DNA of 64,000 bases from Bin52 sp965213935 (GTDB lineage: Bacteria > Pseudomonadota > Alphaproteobacteria > Thalassobaculales > Thalassobaculaceae), in contig CBDCAO010000011.1 in the NCBI GenBank assembly GCA_965213935.1, forward strand, positions 744,001-808,000, written 5' to 3'. Position numbers and translations under genes: made by a program. Within the stretch, counting starts at the first letter, position 1. Each line of letters opens with the position of its first letter. Shown in pieces: positions 44,722 to 54,551 of this stretch. The notes below the pieces were generated by a model. That model had not been told where the DNA came from. It saw nothing but the letters and a program-made list of their open reading frames with translations, and searched no databases.

Positions 44722-47490
44722 TCAGTGCGCATCGGCCCAGGTCGATCCCCACCCGGCCTCGGCGACCAGCGGCACCGACAGGTCGATGGCGGGGAGTGCG
44801 GCCTGTTCCATGGTGTCACGGACCACCGCGACGGTTCGCTCGAGCTCGGCCTGCGGAACCTCGAACAGCAGTTCGTCATGCACCTGCAGCAGCATGCGCG
44901 ACGCGAGCCCCTCGTCATGCAGCCGGCCCGGGATCCGGATCATGGCGCGCTTGATGATGTCCGCGGCCGATCCCTGTATCGGAGCGTTGATCGCTGCGCG
45001 TTCGGAGAACGCCCGGCGCGCCCGGTTGGCATCCCGGATGCCGGAGACGTGGACACGGCGTCCGAACAGGGTCTCCACGAACCCCTGTTCCCTGGCGGTC
45101 TCCCGGGCGGCATCCATGTAGGTGCGGATACCCGGAAACCGCTCGAAATACGCGTCGATGTACTGCCGGGCCTCACCCTGGGGACAGCGCAGCTGCCGGG
45201 CAAGCCCGTAGCTCGAAATTCCGTAGATGATCCCGAAATTGATGGCCTTGGCCTTGCGGCGGACCATGGGATCCATGCCTTCGATCGGGACCCCGAACAC
45301 CCTGGAAGCGGTCTGCGCGTGGATGTCGAGACCGTCGAGAAAGGCCTGGCGCAGGCTGTCGATACCGGCGATGTGCGCCAGCAGGCGGAGTTCAATCTGC
45401 GAATAGTCGACCGAGAGCAGCAGCGACCCCGGTTCGGCGATGAAGGCGGTGCGGATCTTCCGTCCCTCCTCGGTGCGGATCGGGATGTTCTGCAGGTTCG
45501 GGTCGTTGGAACTGAGCCGGCCGGTGGCGGCGCCGGTCATGGAATAGGAGGTATGGATGCGGCCGGTGCCGGGGTTGATCCCGTCGATCAGGGCGTCGGT
45601 GTAGGTCGACTTGAGCTTGGACATCTGACGCCAGTCGAGCACCCGGGCCGGGAGCTCGTTGCCCTCGGCCGCCAGGTCCTCGAGCACGGTGGCGGCGGTC
45701 TGGTACGCCCCGGTCCGGGTCTTGCGCGCTCCCGCCAGGCCCATCTTGCCGAACAGGATGTCGCCGAGCTGGCGCGGGGACCCCACGTTGAACGTCTCTC
45801 CGGCCAGTTGGTGGATTTCCCGCTCCGCGACCTCGAGCCGTTGTTCGAAATCCGACGAGAGCGAACGCAGGATCCCGGGATCGACCCGAATGCCGGCGGC
45901 CTCCATGTCGGCGAGCACCGGGATCAGCGGCCGCTCGAGGGTCTCGTAGACCACGGTCTTGCGCGCATTCGGCAGGTCGGACTTGAACAGGCGATGCAGG
46001 CGCAGGCTGACGTCGGCGTCCTCGGCCGCATATCGGCAGGCGTCTTCGAGCCCGACTTCGGCGAAGCCGACCTGTGCCTTTCCCCTGCCGCACACCTCTT
46101 CGTACCTGATTGTCGCGTGACCGAAATGAAGGGCCGCGAGATCGTCGAGACCGTGCTTGTGCAGTCCGGCACTGAGCACATAGGACAGGCACATGGTGTC
46201 GTCGACCGGTGCCAGTGTGACCCCGCCGTTGTGGGGCTGGCGCATCACCAGGACGTCGTACTTGATGTTGTGGCCGACCTTGAGCACTCCCGGATCCTCG
46301 AGCAGCGGTGCGAGCGCTCCGATCGCGTCCTCGAACGGGATCTGTGGTCCGGGCGGGGCGCCGTCCTCGAGCAGGTTCCTGCGCTGGTGGCGCAGCGGTA
46401 CGTAGCAGGCCTCGCCCGGCGTTACGGCCAGCGAGATGCCGATCAGCTCCGCGGAGACCGCGTCGAGTGAGCTGGTCTCGGTGTCGAACGCCACCACTCC
46501 CAGGTCCCGGGCGTGGTCGATCCAGCGCAGGAGCGCGGGCATGTCCTGGACGAGCGAGTACGACGCCTCCGCGAGGCCGGCCCCATCGTCGCGCTCCTCC
46601 GGTTCCGCCCGGGCGTCGCGCTCGAAGCGGCCGATCAGGCGCTTGAACTCCTGCTCGCGCAGGAAGTCGAGCACGGTCCGGGGATCGGGCGGACGGACCG
46701 CCAGTTCATCGAGCGGCGGTATTCCCTCAACGTCGCGGCGCAGCGTGACCAGTTCGCGACTGACGCGGGCCTGGTCCGCATACTCGATCAGGTTCTGGCG
46801 GCGTTTGGGTTGCCGGATGGTCCCGGCCGAGGCAAGCAGGGTGTCGAGGTCTCCGAACTCGCCGATCAGAAGTGCCGCGGTCTTGATCCCGATACCCGGC
46901 ACGCCCGGGACATTGTCGGCGGAATCGCCTGCGAGCGCCTGCACGTCGATCACCTGTTCCGGGCCCACGCCGAACTTCTCGATGACCTCGGTGACACCGA
47001 TCTCGCGATTGCGCATCGGGTCGTACATGTCGACCCCGGGGCCGACCAGTTGCATCAGGTCCTTGTCGGACGAGACCACGGTCACCCGGGCGCCGCGTTC
47101 GAGTGCGTGCGTCGCGTAGGTGGCGATGATGTCGTCAGCCTCGAAGCCGTCGCGCTCGACACAGGCGACGTTGAAGGCCCTGACCGCATCGCGGATCAGG
47201 CCGAACTGCGGGACCAGATCCTCGGGAGCGTCCGGCCGCTGGGCCTTGTAGTCCGGATAGATGTGGGAGCGAAAGGTCGCCCGGGAGGTGTCGAAGATCA
47301 CCGCGCAGTAATCGGCGCCAAGGTCATCGATCAGCTTGATCAGCATGTTGGTGAATCCGAGCACGGCATTGGTCGGGGTTCCGTCCGACCGGTTCATGGC
47401 TGGCAGGGCGTGAAAGGCCCGGAATATGAAGCCTGAGCCGTCGACCAGGTAGACATGCGACCGGGTTGCCGCCGTTCTGCTGTCGTCCAT
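44722..47490 (-). CDS. polA: DNA polymerase I
   Basis: 922-residue DNA polymerase I with all three domains. The 5'-3' flap exonuclease covers about 10-290 (VDGSGFIFRAFHAL, SSDKDLMQLV, GDSADNVPGVPGIG). The 3'-5' proofreading domain is about 360-560. Its acidic residues are kept (AFDTETSSLD, GHNIKYD, YAAEDAD), so proofreading should be active. The polymerase covers about 570-922 (DYSQIELRLLAHIAG, RRKAKAINFGIIYG, QVHDELLFEV). It removes primers and fills gaps in replication and repair. The start at 47490 is set by homology (MDD then THVYLVDGSG-like SHVYLVDGSG); the ribosome site is weak. Confidence 0.97.
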   Translation of the reverse strand: MDDSRTAATRSHVYLVDGSGFIFRAFHALPAMNRSDGTPTNAVLGFTNMLIKLIDDLGADYCAVIFDTSRATFRSHIYPDYKAQRPDAPEDLVPQFGLIRDAVRAFNVACVERDGFEADDIIATYATHALERGARVTVVSSDKDLMQLVGPGVDMYDPMRNREIGVTEVIEKFGVGPEQVIDVQALAGDSADNVPGVPGIGIKTAALLIGEFGDLDTLLASAGTIRQPKRRQNLIEYADQARVSRELVTLRRDVEGIPPLDELAVRPPDPRTVLDFLREQEFKRLIGRFERDARAEPEERDDGAGLAEASYSLVQDMPALLRWIDHARDLGVVAFDTETSSLDAVSAELIGISLAVTPGEACYVPLRHQRRNLLEDGAPPGPQIPFEDAIGALAPLLEDPGVLKVGHNIKYDVLVMRQPHNGGVTLAPVDDTMCLSYVLSAGLHKHGLDDLAALHFGHATIRYEEVCGRGKAQVGFAEVGLEDACRYAAEDADVSLRLHRLFKSDLPNARKTVVYETLERPLIPVLADMEAAGIRVDPGILRSLSSDFEQRLEVAEREIHQLAGETFNVGSPRQLGDILFGKMGLAGARKTRTGAYQTAATVLEDLAAEGNELPARVLDWRQMSKLKSTYTDALIDGINPGTGRIHTSYSMTGAATGRLSSNDPNLQNIPIRTEEGRKIRTAFIAEPGSLLLSVDYSQIELRLLAHIAGIDSLRQAFLDGLDIHAQTASRVFGVPIEGMDPMVRRKAKAINFGIIYGISSYGLARQLRCPQGEARQYIDAYFERFPGIRTYMDAARETAREQGFVETLFGRRVHVSGIRDANRARRAFSERAAINAPIQGSAADIIKRAMIRIPGRLHDEGLASRMLLQVHDELLFEVPQAELERTVAVVRDTMEQAALPAIDLSVPLVAEAGWGSTWADAH

Positions 47491-47633
47491 GATTCGGGTA
47501 TCCGGGTGCTGGGGGAGGCGCAAGCCCGAGTCTACCGGGTCCACACGGTGTGACAAGCTGGCCGGGCGCGGTTTACACACCGGCCGGGTCCGGCATAATC
47601 CACGCGGTGGAAACAACCGGAGTGGGGCTGTTC

Positions 47634-48440
47634 ATGGTTGCAGATGGCAGTGTGGCGGTGCAGGTGCGCTATATCAACTCGGAATGGCGCGACCGGAAGA
47701 CGGGACCGTCAATCGGGTCACGCGAGACCCGGCGGGCCAACACCTCGTACCGGCCGGTCGAGATCCATGACGCGCGGCCCAGTGACGCCGCCGGTGAACT
47801 CGGTCTCGACGTCAACGGGTTCATCCTGCTTGCGCACCGGACACGCTGTCCGGACTTCACCGACGAGGGAGTGATCCGCGAGACCTACCTGCCCGAGATG
47901 CTCGAACAGGTCCGCCGCGCGACCGGAGCCGATGCCGCCTATCACTACAGCTACCTGATCCGTACCGAGACACCGGTCGACTTCAACAATGGCTATGCCC
48001 GGTTCGTGCATTGCGACTACAACGCGAAGCGCATCGAGGAACTGTCGCACGACGTGCTGCGCAGGCATGGGGCCGAACCGCATGCCGGTCAATCCTATGC
48101 CTGGTACAATACATGGCAGCCGTTTGATTTCCCCGCGATCAGGAATCCGCTCGCGTTCATCGACGCGCGGACCCTGGCAGACGGTGATGTGATCGACTAC
48201 CGCTACACCGGTCCCGGGCGGGACAACATCGTGGCGGCGCCGGTCTACAACGAACAGCATCGCTGGTGCTACTTCCCGGAGATGACCACCGGGGAGATGG
48301 TCATCCTGAAACAGATGGACCAGCGTCCGGGAAGGGTCGTCTACTGCCCGCATACCTCCTTCGATCACCCGGCCGTACCCGATGATGCACCGCCCCGGCG
48401 CAGCATAGAGACCCGGGTGGTTGCCGTCTTCGAGGACTGA
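47634..48440 (+). CDS. CmcJ/NvfI family protein (2-oxoglutarate oxygenase-like)
   Basis: 268-residue protein of the CmcJ/NvfI (GA4 desaturase-like) family. Segments are RFVHCDYNAKR with the first His/Asp pair, WYNTWQPFDFPAIRNPLAF, WCYFPEMTTGEMVILKQMDQ and HTSFDHPAVPDDAPPRRSIE with the distal His and Arg. The family includes fungal and bacterial oxygenases or isomerases related to 2-oxoglutarate enzymes; substrate unknown. ATG 47634 follows a GGAG/GGGG region; a GTG nine codons upstream is a weaker alternative. Divergent from polA by 143 bp. Confidence 0.8.
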   Translation: MVADGSVAVQVRYINSEWRDRKTGPSIGSRETRRANTSYRPVEIHDARPSDAAGELGLDVNGFILLAHRTRCPDFTDEGVIRETYLPEMLEQVRRATGADAAYHYSYLIRTETPVDFNNGYARFVHCDYNAKRIEELSHDVLRRHGAEPHAGQSYAWYNTWQPFDFPAIRNPLAFIDARTLADGDVIDYRYTGPGRDNIVAAPVYNEQHRWCYFPEMTTGEMVILKQMDQRPGRVVYCPHTSFDHPAVPDDAPPRRSIETRVVAVFED

Positions 48441-48462
48441 GCCGGCCGTCCGGAGTGCCGGA

Positions 48463-49956
48463 ATGACCGCGGCGGTCGACGGGCTCCCGGCGAACGCCGC
48501 GCGCTCCCTGATGCTGCAGGGGACCGGTTCGGACGTCGGCAAGTCGCTGCTGGTTGCCGGACTGTGCCGCCTGGCGGTTCGGCGCGGGCTGAGGGTCAGG
48601 CCGTTCAAGCCGCAGAACATGTCGAACAATGCCGCGGTGACCATGGACGGTGGCGAGATCGGCCGCGCCCAGGCGCTGCAGGCACAGGCCGCCGGGTGCG
48701 ATCCGGTCGTCGACATGAACCCGGTGCTGCTGAAGCCCGAGGCCGGGGGCGGCGCACAGCTGGTGCTGCAGGGCCGCATGGCGGGCCGGGCGATGGCACG
48801 CGACTACCATCGCCGCAAGACGGAACTGCTGGCCGCGGTCATGCAGAGCTTTGCCCGGCTTGCCTCCGGCAGTGACCTGGTGCTGGTGGAAGGAGCGGGC
48901 AGCCCGGCCGAGATCAACCTGCGGGCGGGCGACATCGCCAACATGGGATTTGCCCGTGCCGCCGGGGTCCCGGTGGTGCTGGTGGGCGACATCGACCGCG
49001 GCGGCGTCATCGCGAGCCTGGTCGGCGCCGCAGCCGTGCTGGACCCCGATGACCGCGCCCTGGTGGCGGGCTTCATCATCAACCGGCTGCGCGGGGACGC
49101 GAGCCTGTTCGTGGACGGGGTGGGCGAAATCGTGAAGCGGACCGGCTGGCCGTGTCTCGGCGTCGTGCCCTGGTTTGCGGATGCGGCCCTGCTGCCGGCC
49201 GAGGACTCGCTCGGCCTGGCCTCGTCGCCTGCCAGCCATGACGGCGGTGTGCGCATCGCCGTCCTGGCGCTTCCGCGCATCGCCAATTTCGATGACCTCG
49301 ACCCGCTGCGTTCCGAACCCGGAGTGTGCGTGACAGTGGTCAGGCCCGGCCAGGCGATCCCCGGCGATACCGCGCTGGTGCTGCTGGCGGGCAGCAAGTC
49401 GACCGTCGCCGACCTCCAGGCCCTGCGCGCGGAAGGCTGGGACATCGACATCCGAGCCCATGTGCGGCGCGGTGGCCATGTGTTCGGCCTGTGCGGCGGC
49501 TACCAGATGCTCGGACGCCGGATCTCGGATCCGTGCGGAGTCGAAGGGCCCGCCGGCGTGGTCGAGGGGCTCGGCCTGCTCGATGTCGAGACCGAACTCG
49601 GCGGTGACAAGACCGTGCGCCGGATCACCGGTGTCGACCGGGTGCACGGCGAGGCGGTCAGCGGCTACGAGATTCACCTCGGTCGGACCCGGGGTGAGGA
49701 CTGCGCTCGCCCGGTGCTGCGCATTGACCCGGACCTTGATGACGGTGCGAGGTCCGCCGACGGCCGTATTGCCGGGTGCTACGTGCACGGGCTGTTTGCC
49801 GCCGACGCCTACCGCAGGGCGGTGCTGGCGGCCCTCGGGTGCGCCATGTCCGGTCGCGGCAGTTACGCCGCCGGGGTCGATGCGGTGCTCGACCGCCTCG
49901 CCGGACACCTCTCCGAACACTGCGACATCGACCGGCTGTTCGCCCTTGCACGGTGA
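48463..49956 (+). CDS. cobQ: Cobyric acid synthase (CobQ/CbiP)
   Basis: 497-residue glutamine-dependent amidotransferase of cobalamin synthesis. The N-terminal dethiobiotin-synthetase-like domain has the P-loop (GTGSDVGKSLLV) and KPQNMSNNA. The C-terminal class I glutaminase has Cys about 344 (VFGLCGGYQMLG), GYEIHLGRT and His about 441 (CYVHGLF). It amidates the b, d, e and g carboxylates of adenosylcobyrinic acid a,c-diamide. Full length for the family. No other cobalamin gene is in view, and it follows the CmcJ-like gene by 22 bases. ATG 48463 follows GGAG. Confidence 0.95.
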   Translation: MTAAVDGLPANAARSLMLQGTGSDVGKSLLVAGLCRLAVRRGLRVRPFKPQNMSNNAAVTMDGGEIGRAQALQAQAAGCDPVVDMNPVLLKPEAGGGAQLVLQGRMAGRAMARDYHRRKTELLAAVMQSFARLASGSDLVLVEGAGSPAEINLRAGDIANMGFARAAGVPVVLVGDIDRGGVIASLVGAAAVLDPDDRALVAGFIINRLRGDASLFVDGVGEIVKRTGWPCLGVVPWFADAALLPAEDSLGLASSPASHDGGVRIAVLALPRIANFDDLDPLRSEPGVCVTVVRPGQAIPGDTALVLLAGSKSTVADLQALRAEGWDIDIRAHVRRGGHVFGLCGGYQMLGRRISDPCGVEGPAGVVEGLGLLDVETELGGDKTVRRITGVDRVHGEAVSGYEIHLGRTRGEDCARPVLRIDPDLDDGARSADGRIAGCYVHGLFAADAYRRAVLAALGCAMSGRGSYAAGVDAVLDRLAGHLSEHCDIDRLFALAR

Positions 49957-50009
49957 AGTCGCGTCGGTATGGTGACGCGACGATTGACCTGAACCCTGGA
50001 GCCTGCGCG

Positions 50010-50537
50010 ATGCGTCGACTTCTCATCCTGCTCGGAGGACTGCTTCTCATCATGACCAGCGGAACCGGAATGGCGGCCGATCCCGAGAACAGGATTTACC
50101 TGGACCTGAAGGATGGTCGCGTTGTCATTGACCTGCGCCCGGACGTCGCGCCGCGCCACGTCGCCCGCATCAAGGAACTGGCCCGCGAGGGGTTTTACGA
50201 CGGGATCGTGTTCCACCGCGTCATCGAGGGGTTCATGGCCCAGACCGGAGACCCGACCGGGACCGGCCGCGGCGGATCGGGCACCAACCTGCCGGCGGAG
50301 TTCTCCAGGGTCCCGTTCGAGCGCGGCACGGTGGGAATGGCCCGCGCACAGAGCCCCGACAGTGCTGACAGCCAGTTCTTCATCTGTTTCGCCGATGCCC
50401 GGTTCCTGGACGGTCAGTACACCGTGTGGGGGTCGGTGGTCGAGGGCATGGAGTTTGTCGACATGATCGCCCGCGGCGAACCACCCCGCCAGCCAGACAG
50501 CATCGTGCGCATGCAGGTGGCGGCGGACGTCGAATGA
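50010..50537 (+). CDS. Peptidyl-prolyl cis-trans isomerase, cyclophilin type, exported
   Basis: 175-residue cyclophilin with a signal peptide (RRLLILLGGLLLIMTSGTGMA). The catalytic FHRVIEGFMAQTGDPTGTG is present, with the Arg/Phe/Gln residues in place, followed by GTVGMARAQSPDSADSQFFICF and the closing loop. It accelerates proline isomerisation of exported proteins in the periplasm. GGAG precedes the ATG at 50010. It stands 53 bases after cobQ and 30 before the PaaK-like gene, all co-directional, but with no evident functional link. Confidence 0.9.
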   Translation: MRRLLILLGGLLLIMTSGTGMAADPENRIYLDLKDGRVVIDLRPDVAPRHVARIKELAREGFYDGIVFHRVIEGFMAQTGDPTGTGRGGSGTNLPAEFSRVPFERGTVGMARAQSPDSADSQFFICFADARFLDGQYTVWGSVVEGMEFVDMIARGEPPRQPDSIVRMQVAADVE

Positions 50538-50567
50538 CGGCGGGCCCTGCGACGGGAGGGAACGGAC

Positions 50568-51809
50568 ATGTCTGGCGAGTTCTACGACGATCTTGAGATC
50601 CGCAGCGCTGACGAACGGGAACGGGACATGGCCGAGGCCCTCCCGCGCCAGATCGCCCACGCCCAGGCGAGCACCGCGGCATTGGCCCGCCTCCTCGGTG
50701 ATGTGGACGCGTCATCGATCCGCTCGTCGGCCGACCTTGCCGGCCTGCCGGTGATCCGCAAGTCCGACCTGCTCGGCATGCAGGCCTCCGACCCGCCGTT
50801 CGGCGGGCTCGGCGCGCTTGAGCCCGGTGCGTTTTCCCGCATCTACATGTCGCCGGGACCGATCTACGAAGGCGAGGGGCCGGAGGCCGATCCCTGGCGG
50901 TTTGCCCGCGCCGCCCATGCCGCGGGCATTCGCCGTGGCGACATCGTCCACAACACCTTCTCCTATCACCTGACACCGGCCGGCATGATGGTGGACACGG
51001 CCTGCCGGGCGATCGGCTGTGCCGTGTTCCCCGGCGGGATCGGCAATACCGAGATCCAGGTGCAGGCCATCGGACACCTGCGCCCCAATCGCTATGCCGG
51101 TACCCCGAGTTTCCTGCGGATCATCCTCGAGAAGGCTGTCGAACTGGGGGTTGATGCCTCGTCGCTCTCCTGCGGGCTGGTCGGCGGCGAAGCCCTGCCC
51201 CTCAGCCTCAGGTCCGAACTCGCCGACCTCGGCTGCTCCGTCCTGCAGTGCTACGGCACTGCCGACCTCGGGCTGGTTGCCTACGAGACCCCGGCGGTGG
51301 AGGGCATGGTCATCGACGAGGGCGTCGTGGTCGAGATCGTCAGGCCCGGCACCGGCGACCCGGTCCCGCACGGCGAGGTGGGCGAGGTGGTGGTAACCAC
51401 GCTCAACCCTTCCTATCCGCTGGTCCGGTTCGCGACCGGTGACATGTCGGCGATCATGGAGGGCACCAGCCCGTGCGGACGCACGAACCTCCGGATCAGG
51501 GGCTGGATGGGCCGGGCTGACCAGACCACGAAGATCCGAGGCATGTTTGTCCATCCGGGCCAGGTTGCCGAGATCGTGAAGCGTCATCCCGAGATTGCGC
51601 GGGCGCGCCTCGTGGTCAGCGGCGAATCGGGCCGCGACGTCATGACCCTGCATGCCGAGGTTGCGGATGGCGCAGGCGAGGCCCTTGCCGAGGCGGTGCG
51701 CCAGACGATCCAGTCCGTGACCAAGCTGCGCGGTGACGTGGCGTTCGGGTCCGCCGGCAGCCTTGCCAACGACGGCAGGGTGATCGAGGACGCCCGCAGT
51801 TACGACTGA
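50568..51809 (+). CDS. Phenylacetate-CoA ligase (PaaK)-like protein
   Basis: 413-residue member of the PaaK branch of adenylate-forming enzymes. GEALPLSLRSELADLG, QCYGTADLGLVAYE and the late TRADQTTKIRG-like GRADQTTKIRGMFV match PaaK motifs. The usual phosphate-binding loop (SSGTTG) is replaced by IYMSPGPIYEGEG, a change seen in divergent homologues. ATP use should therefore not be taken for granted. If active it would form an acyl-adenylate and then an aryl- or acyl-CoA. GGGAGGGAA precedes the ATG. Its end overlaps the convergent MFS gene by 10 bases. It probably belongs to the CoA-linked cluster to 58.8 kb. Confidence 0.8.
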   Translation: MSGEFYDDLEIRSADERERDMAEALPRQIAHAQASTAALARLLGDVDASSIRSSADLAGLPVIRKSDLLGMQASDPPFGGLGALEPGAFSRIYMSPGPIYEGEGPEADPWRFARAAHAAGIRRGDIVHNTFSYHLTPAGMMVDTACRAIGCAVFPGGIGNTEIQVQAIGHLRPNRYAGTPSFLRIILEKAVELGVDASSLSCGLVGGEALPLSLRSELADLGCSVLQCYGTADLGLVAYETPAVEGMVIDEGVVVEIVRPGTGDPVPHGEVGEVVVTTLNPSYPLVRFATGDMSAIMEGTSPCGRTNLRIRGWMGRADQTTKIRGMFVHPGQVAEIVKRHPEIARARLVVSGESGRDVMTLHAEVADGAGEALAEAVRQTIQSVTKLRGDVAFGSAGSLANDGRVIEDARSYD

Positions 51810-53167
51810 GCGGACAGGAGCGCGAACCAGGCGAGCAGGGCCGCGGCAGCGAGCAGGACAGCTGCGAACGCCGCCGCGCGCGCCCGGCCCGCCCTCAGGA
51901 GAGCGGGCCGGGCGATCACGGCGAGCCATGATCCCTGACGGGGCGGCAGGACAAGAACGAGGGCGGCAAACAGCGCCGGAACCGCGGTGGCGGCGAACCC
52001 GGCGCCGTAGGAGCCGGTGAGCGCAAGCAGTCCACCGTAGAACGCCGGGTAGAGCATCATCGCGACCGACGTGAATGCGAGCACGCCACCGGTCACGCCA
52101 CCGACCATGCCGGTGGGTGCGAGCCGGGCGGTTTCCGCCAGCAGCAGACCGTGCCAGCTGAGCGAGGTGACGTTGTAGAGAATGGCCACACCGAGTATCA
52201 GCCAGGTTGCCCAGCCCGGCTGGTAGAGTCCGGTCAGAAGTGCTGCCGCCGTTGCGATGGCGCACAGTGCTGCCAGGATGCGCCGCGGGGAGACCAGCGC
52301 GGTTCCGAGCCAGCCCCACAGAATGCGGGCGCCGATCGCGGTCAGACTCGCAGTCGCGAACATGGTTCCGGCCTCGATCTCGCTTCGGTCGAGACCATCG
52401 ATCAGGAACAGGATGAAGAAACCGGCCCAGACCGACTGCAGGCCACCGAGCGAGAAGGCGACCATCGACAGGTCGCGCAATTCCGGTGTCTGGACCACAT
52501 GCCGCATGGTCCTCAGCACCCCGGCCAGGTCGATTCCGGTGTCCGGCTTGCGGTCGGAATCGAAGTGGGACCGCAGCGGTTCCAGCAACGCCGCCATGGC
52601 GTAGACGATGAGGCCGACCACGAACGCGGTCGCGAAGGCATCGAGTTCGACATGAAGGTCGAGAAACGCGACGGAGATACCGAGCCCGAGCAGGGCCGGA
52701 ATGAGCACACCGGCGATCAGGCTGCCCACCGGGACGCCGGTCTGCTTGATCGAGAACACCAGCGGCGCGAGCCGTGGCGGGCAGAACCGGGCGAGAATGT
52801 GGGAACTGGCGGGCGTCGAGACCGAGGCGGCGCCGAGCAGGATGGCGCCCAGCGGGTACAGCCACAGCGTGCCGGTCGCGGTGACGAAGAGGCTCGCTCC
52901 CATGCACACCAGGCACCACTGACTGATCCTGAGTGCGCCGACCTTCACGATCAGGGCGCCGCAGCCGAGTGCCGCGCAGATCGCGGCGATGTTCTGCAGC
53001 GACAGGTAAACGCCGAGCCAGGCGCGCGAGATCCCGAACTCCTCGGCCAGCCTGTCGGCGAGAAAGGGCATCACCAGCTGGCAGACATAGGAGAACGCCT
53101 GCTGCAACAGCATCGAGACGGTGGCGAGCGTCAGTACCACCCGCCAGTCCAGCCGTTCCAGTTTCAT
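51800..53167 (-). CDS. MFS transporter
   Basis: 455-residue major facilitator with about twelve hydrophobic helices (first at residues 10-30, LTLATVSMLLQQAFSYV). The central loop is charged (PLRSHFDSDRKPDTG). The pattern resembles aromatic-acid or cyanate/organic anion MFS members, but the substrate cannot be read. It lies inside the CoA-ligase/thiolase cluster on the opposite strand, between the PaaK-like and thiolase-like genes, so it may serve the same pathway. The ATG at 53167 fits the helix start. Confidence 0.87.
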   Translation of the reverse strand: MKLERLDWRVVLTLATVSMLLQQAFSYVCQLVMPFLADRLAEEFGISRAWLGVYLSLQNIAAICAALGCGALIVKVGALRISQWCLVCMGASLFVTATGTLWLYPLGAILLGAASVSTPASSHILARFCPPRLAPLVFSIKQTGVPVGSLIAGVLIPALLGLGISVAFLDLHVELDAFATAFVVGLIVYAMAALLEPLRSHFDSDRKPDTGIDLAGVLRTMRHVVQTPELRDLSMVAFSLGGLQSVWAGFFILFLIDGLDRSEIEAGTMFATASLTAIGARILWGWLGTALVSPRRILAALCAIATAAALLTGLYQPGWATWLILGVAILYNVTSLSWHGLLLAETARLAPTGMVGGVTGGVLAFTSVAMMLYPAFYGGLLALTGSYGAGFAATAVPALFAALVLVLPPRQGSWLAVIARPALLRAGRARAAAFAAVLLAAAALLAWFALLSAQS

Positions 53168-53351
53168 GCTCGGGCCCGGATAGGTGTGAACCTGCGCCTG
53201 TCGGCGCGATCTATGGCCGCCGGGAGGACCGATGTCAAAACCGGGATTGACGGATCCTGACCGATACCCGGAGCGTGATGGAAGGCCGGATTGCTTGACA
53301 GGGTCCGGACGGCGCGCGATGGATTGCGCGAAATCCTGACGGAGGCAGTGC

Positions 53352-54551
53352 ATGTCCGGCACCCGCCCGACCGGGGGAACGGCGCCGCGCACCGGGTACG
53401 ACGGTGTCGCGGTTTGCGCGCCAGTGACGGTCCCCTACCGGCGCTACTCCATTCGGAGTGCCCACTGGTTCTGCGGCCAGGCCCTCGCCGGGCTCCTGGC
53501 GCGGGCCGGTATCGGCAAGGACGAGGTGGACGGGTTCTGCATCTCGAGTTTCACGCTCGAGCCCGACAGCGCCGTCGGGCTGATGCAGCATCTCGGGGTT
53601 TCGCCGCGCTGGCTCGACCACGTGCCGATGGGCGGGGCGAGCGGGGCAGTGGCGCTGCGCCGCGCCGCGCGCGCGGTTCAGTCGGGCGACGCGGAGATCG
53701 TCGCCTGCATCGGCGCCGATACCAACCATGTTGACAGCTTCAGGCGCACCATTGCGACCTTCAGCCAGTTCGCCAACGATGCGGTCTATCCCTACGGCTC
53801 CGGAGGTCCCAATGCGAGCTTTGCCTTCCTGACCGATCACTACATGCACAGCCACGGTGCCGTGCGCGAGGACTTCGGCAGGCTGTGCATCGCGCAGAGG
53901 CGGAACGCGGCCGCCCTGCCGCACGCGATGCTCAAGCGCCAGCTCACCATGGAGGCGTACCTGACGGCAAGGCTGATTGCCGACCCGCTGCGCCTGTTCG
54001 ACTGCGTGATGCCATGCGCCGGAGCCGAGGCATTCCTGGTGATGAGCTCCGATCGGGCTCGCGCACTGGGCCTGCCGCATGCCGCGATCCTGTCGACCAT
54101 GGAACGCCACAATGCCTTTCCGGATGATCCGATCCAGGTCCGCGGCGGCTGGGCGCGGGAAGTCGACTCGTTCTATGGTATGGCCGGTTTGGGCCCTGGG
54201 GACATGGACCTGGTGCAGGCCTACGACGACTATCCGGTGATCTGCTTCATGCAGCTCGAGGATCTCGGCTTTTGTGCCAGGGGAGAGGCGCCGGCACTGG
54301 TGCGTGAACGCGACCTGACCACGGCCGGGGATTTCCCGTTCAATACCTGCGGCGGCCAGCTCTCGGCTGGCCAGGCCGGCGCCGCCGGCGGGTTCCTGGG
54401 GCTGGTGGAAACCCTGCGCCAGCTGACCGACGAGGTGCTGGGCGCGGCGGTCGAGGGTGCGCGCCACGGACTGGTCTCGTGTTTCGGAATGATCACATAC
54501 GACCGCGGCCTGTGCAGTTCCGCCGCGATCCTGGGCCGGAGCGGGATGTGA
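53352..54551 (+). CDS. Thiolase-like (SCP-x type) acyltransferase homologue
   Basis: 399-residue thiolase superfamily protein of the lipid-transfer/SCP-x type. It shows GVAVCAPVTVPY at the start, the cysteine-less nucleophile region MGGASGAVALRRAARAV where classical thiolases have Cys, VACIGADTNH, and a C-terminal GGQLSAGQAGAAGG. Such non-classical thiolases occur in steroid, aromatic and branched acyl-CoA catabolism, frequently paired with a DUF35 zinc-ribbon protein. Here the next gene, overlapping by four bases, carries exactly such a DUF35-like domain fused to an SDR. The pairing strongly suggests a functional complex; retro-aldol or thiolytic cleavage is inference. Confidence 0.85.
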   Translation: MSGTRPTGGTAPRTGYDGVAVCAPVTVPYRRYSIRSAHWFCGQALAGLLARAGIGKDEVDGFCISSFTLEPDSAVGLMQHLGVSPRWLDHVPMGGASGAVALRRAARAVQSGDAEIVACIGADTNHVDSFRRTIATFSQFANDAVYPYGSGGPNASFAFLTDHYMHSHGAVREDFGRLCIAQRRNAAALPHAMLKRQLTMEAYLTARLIADPLRLFDCVMPCAGAEAFLVMSSDRARALGLPHAAILSTMERHNAFPDDPIQVRGGWAREVDSFYGMAGLGPGDMDLVQAYDDYPVICFMQLEDLGFCARGEAPALVRERDLTTAGDFPFNTCGGQLSAGQAGAAGGFLGLVETLRQLTDEVLGAAVEGARHGLVSCFGMITYDRGLCSSAAILGRSGM

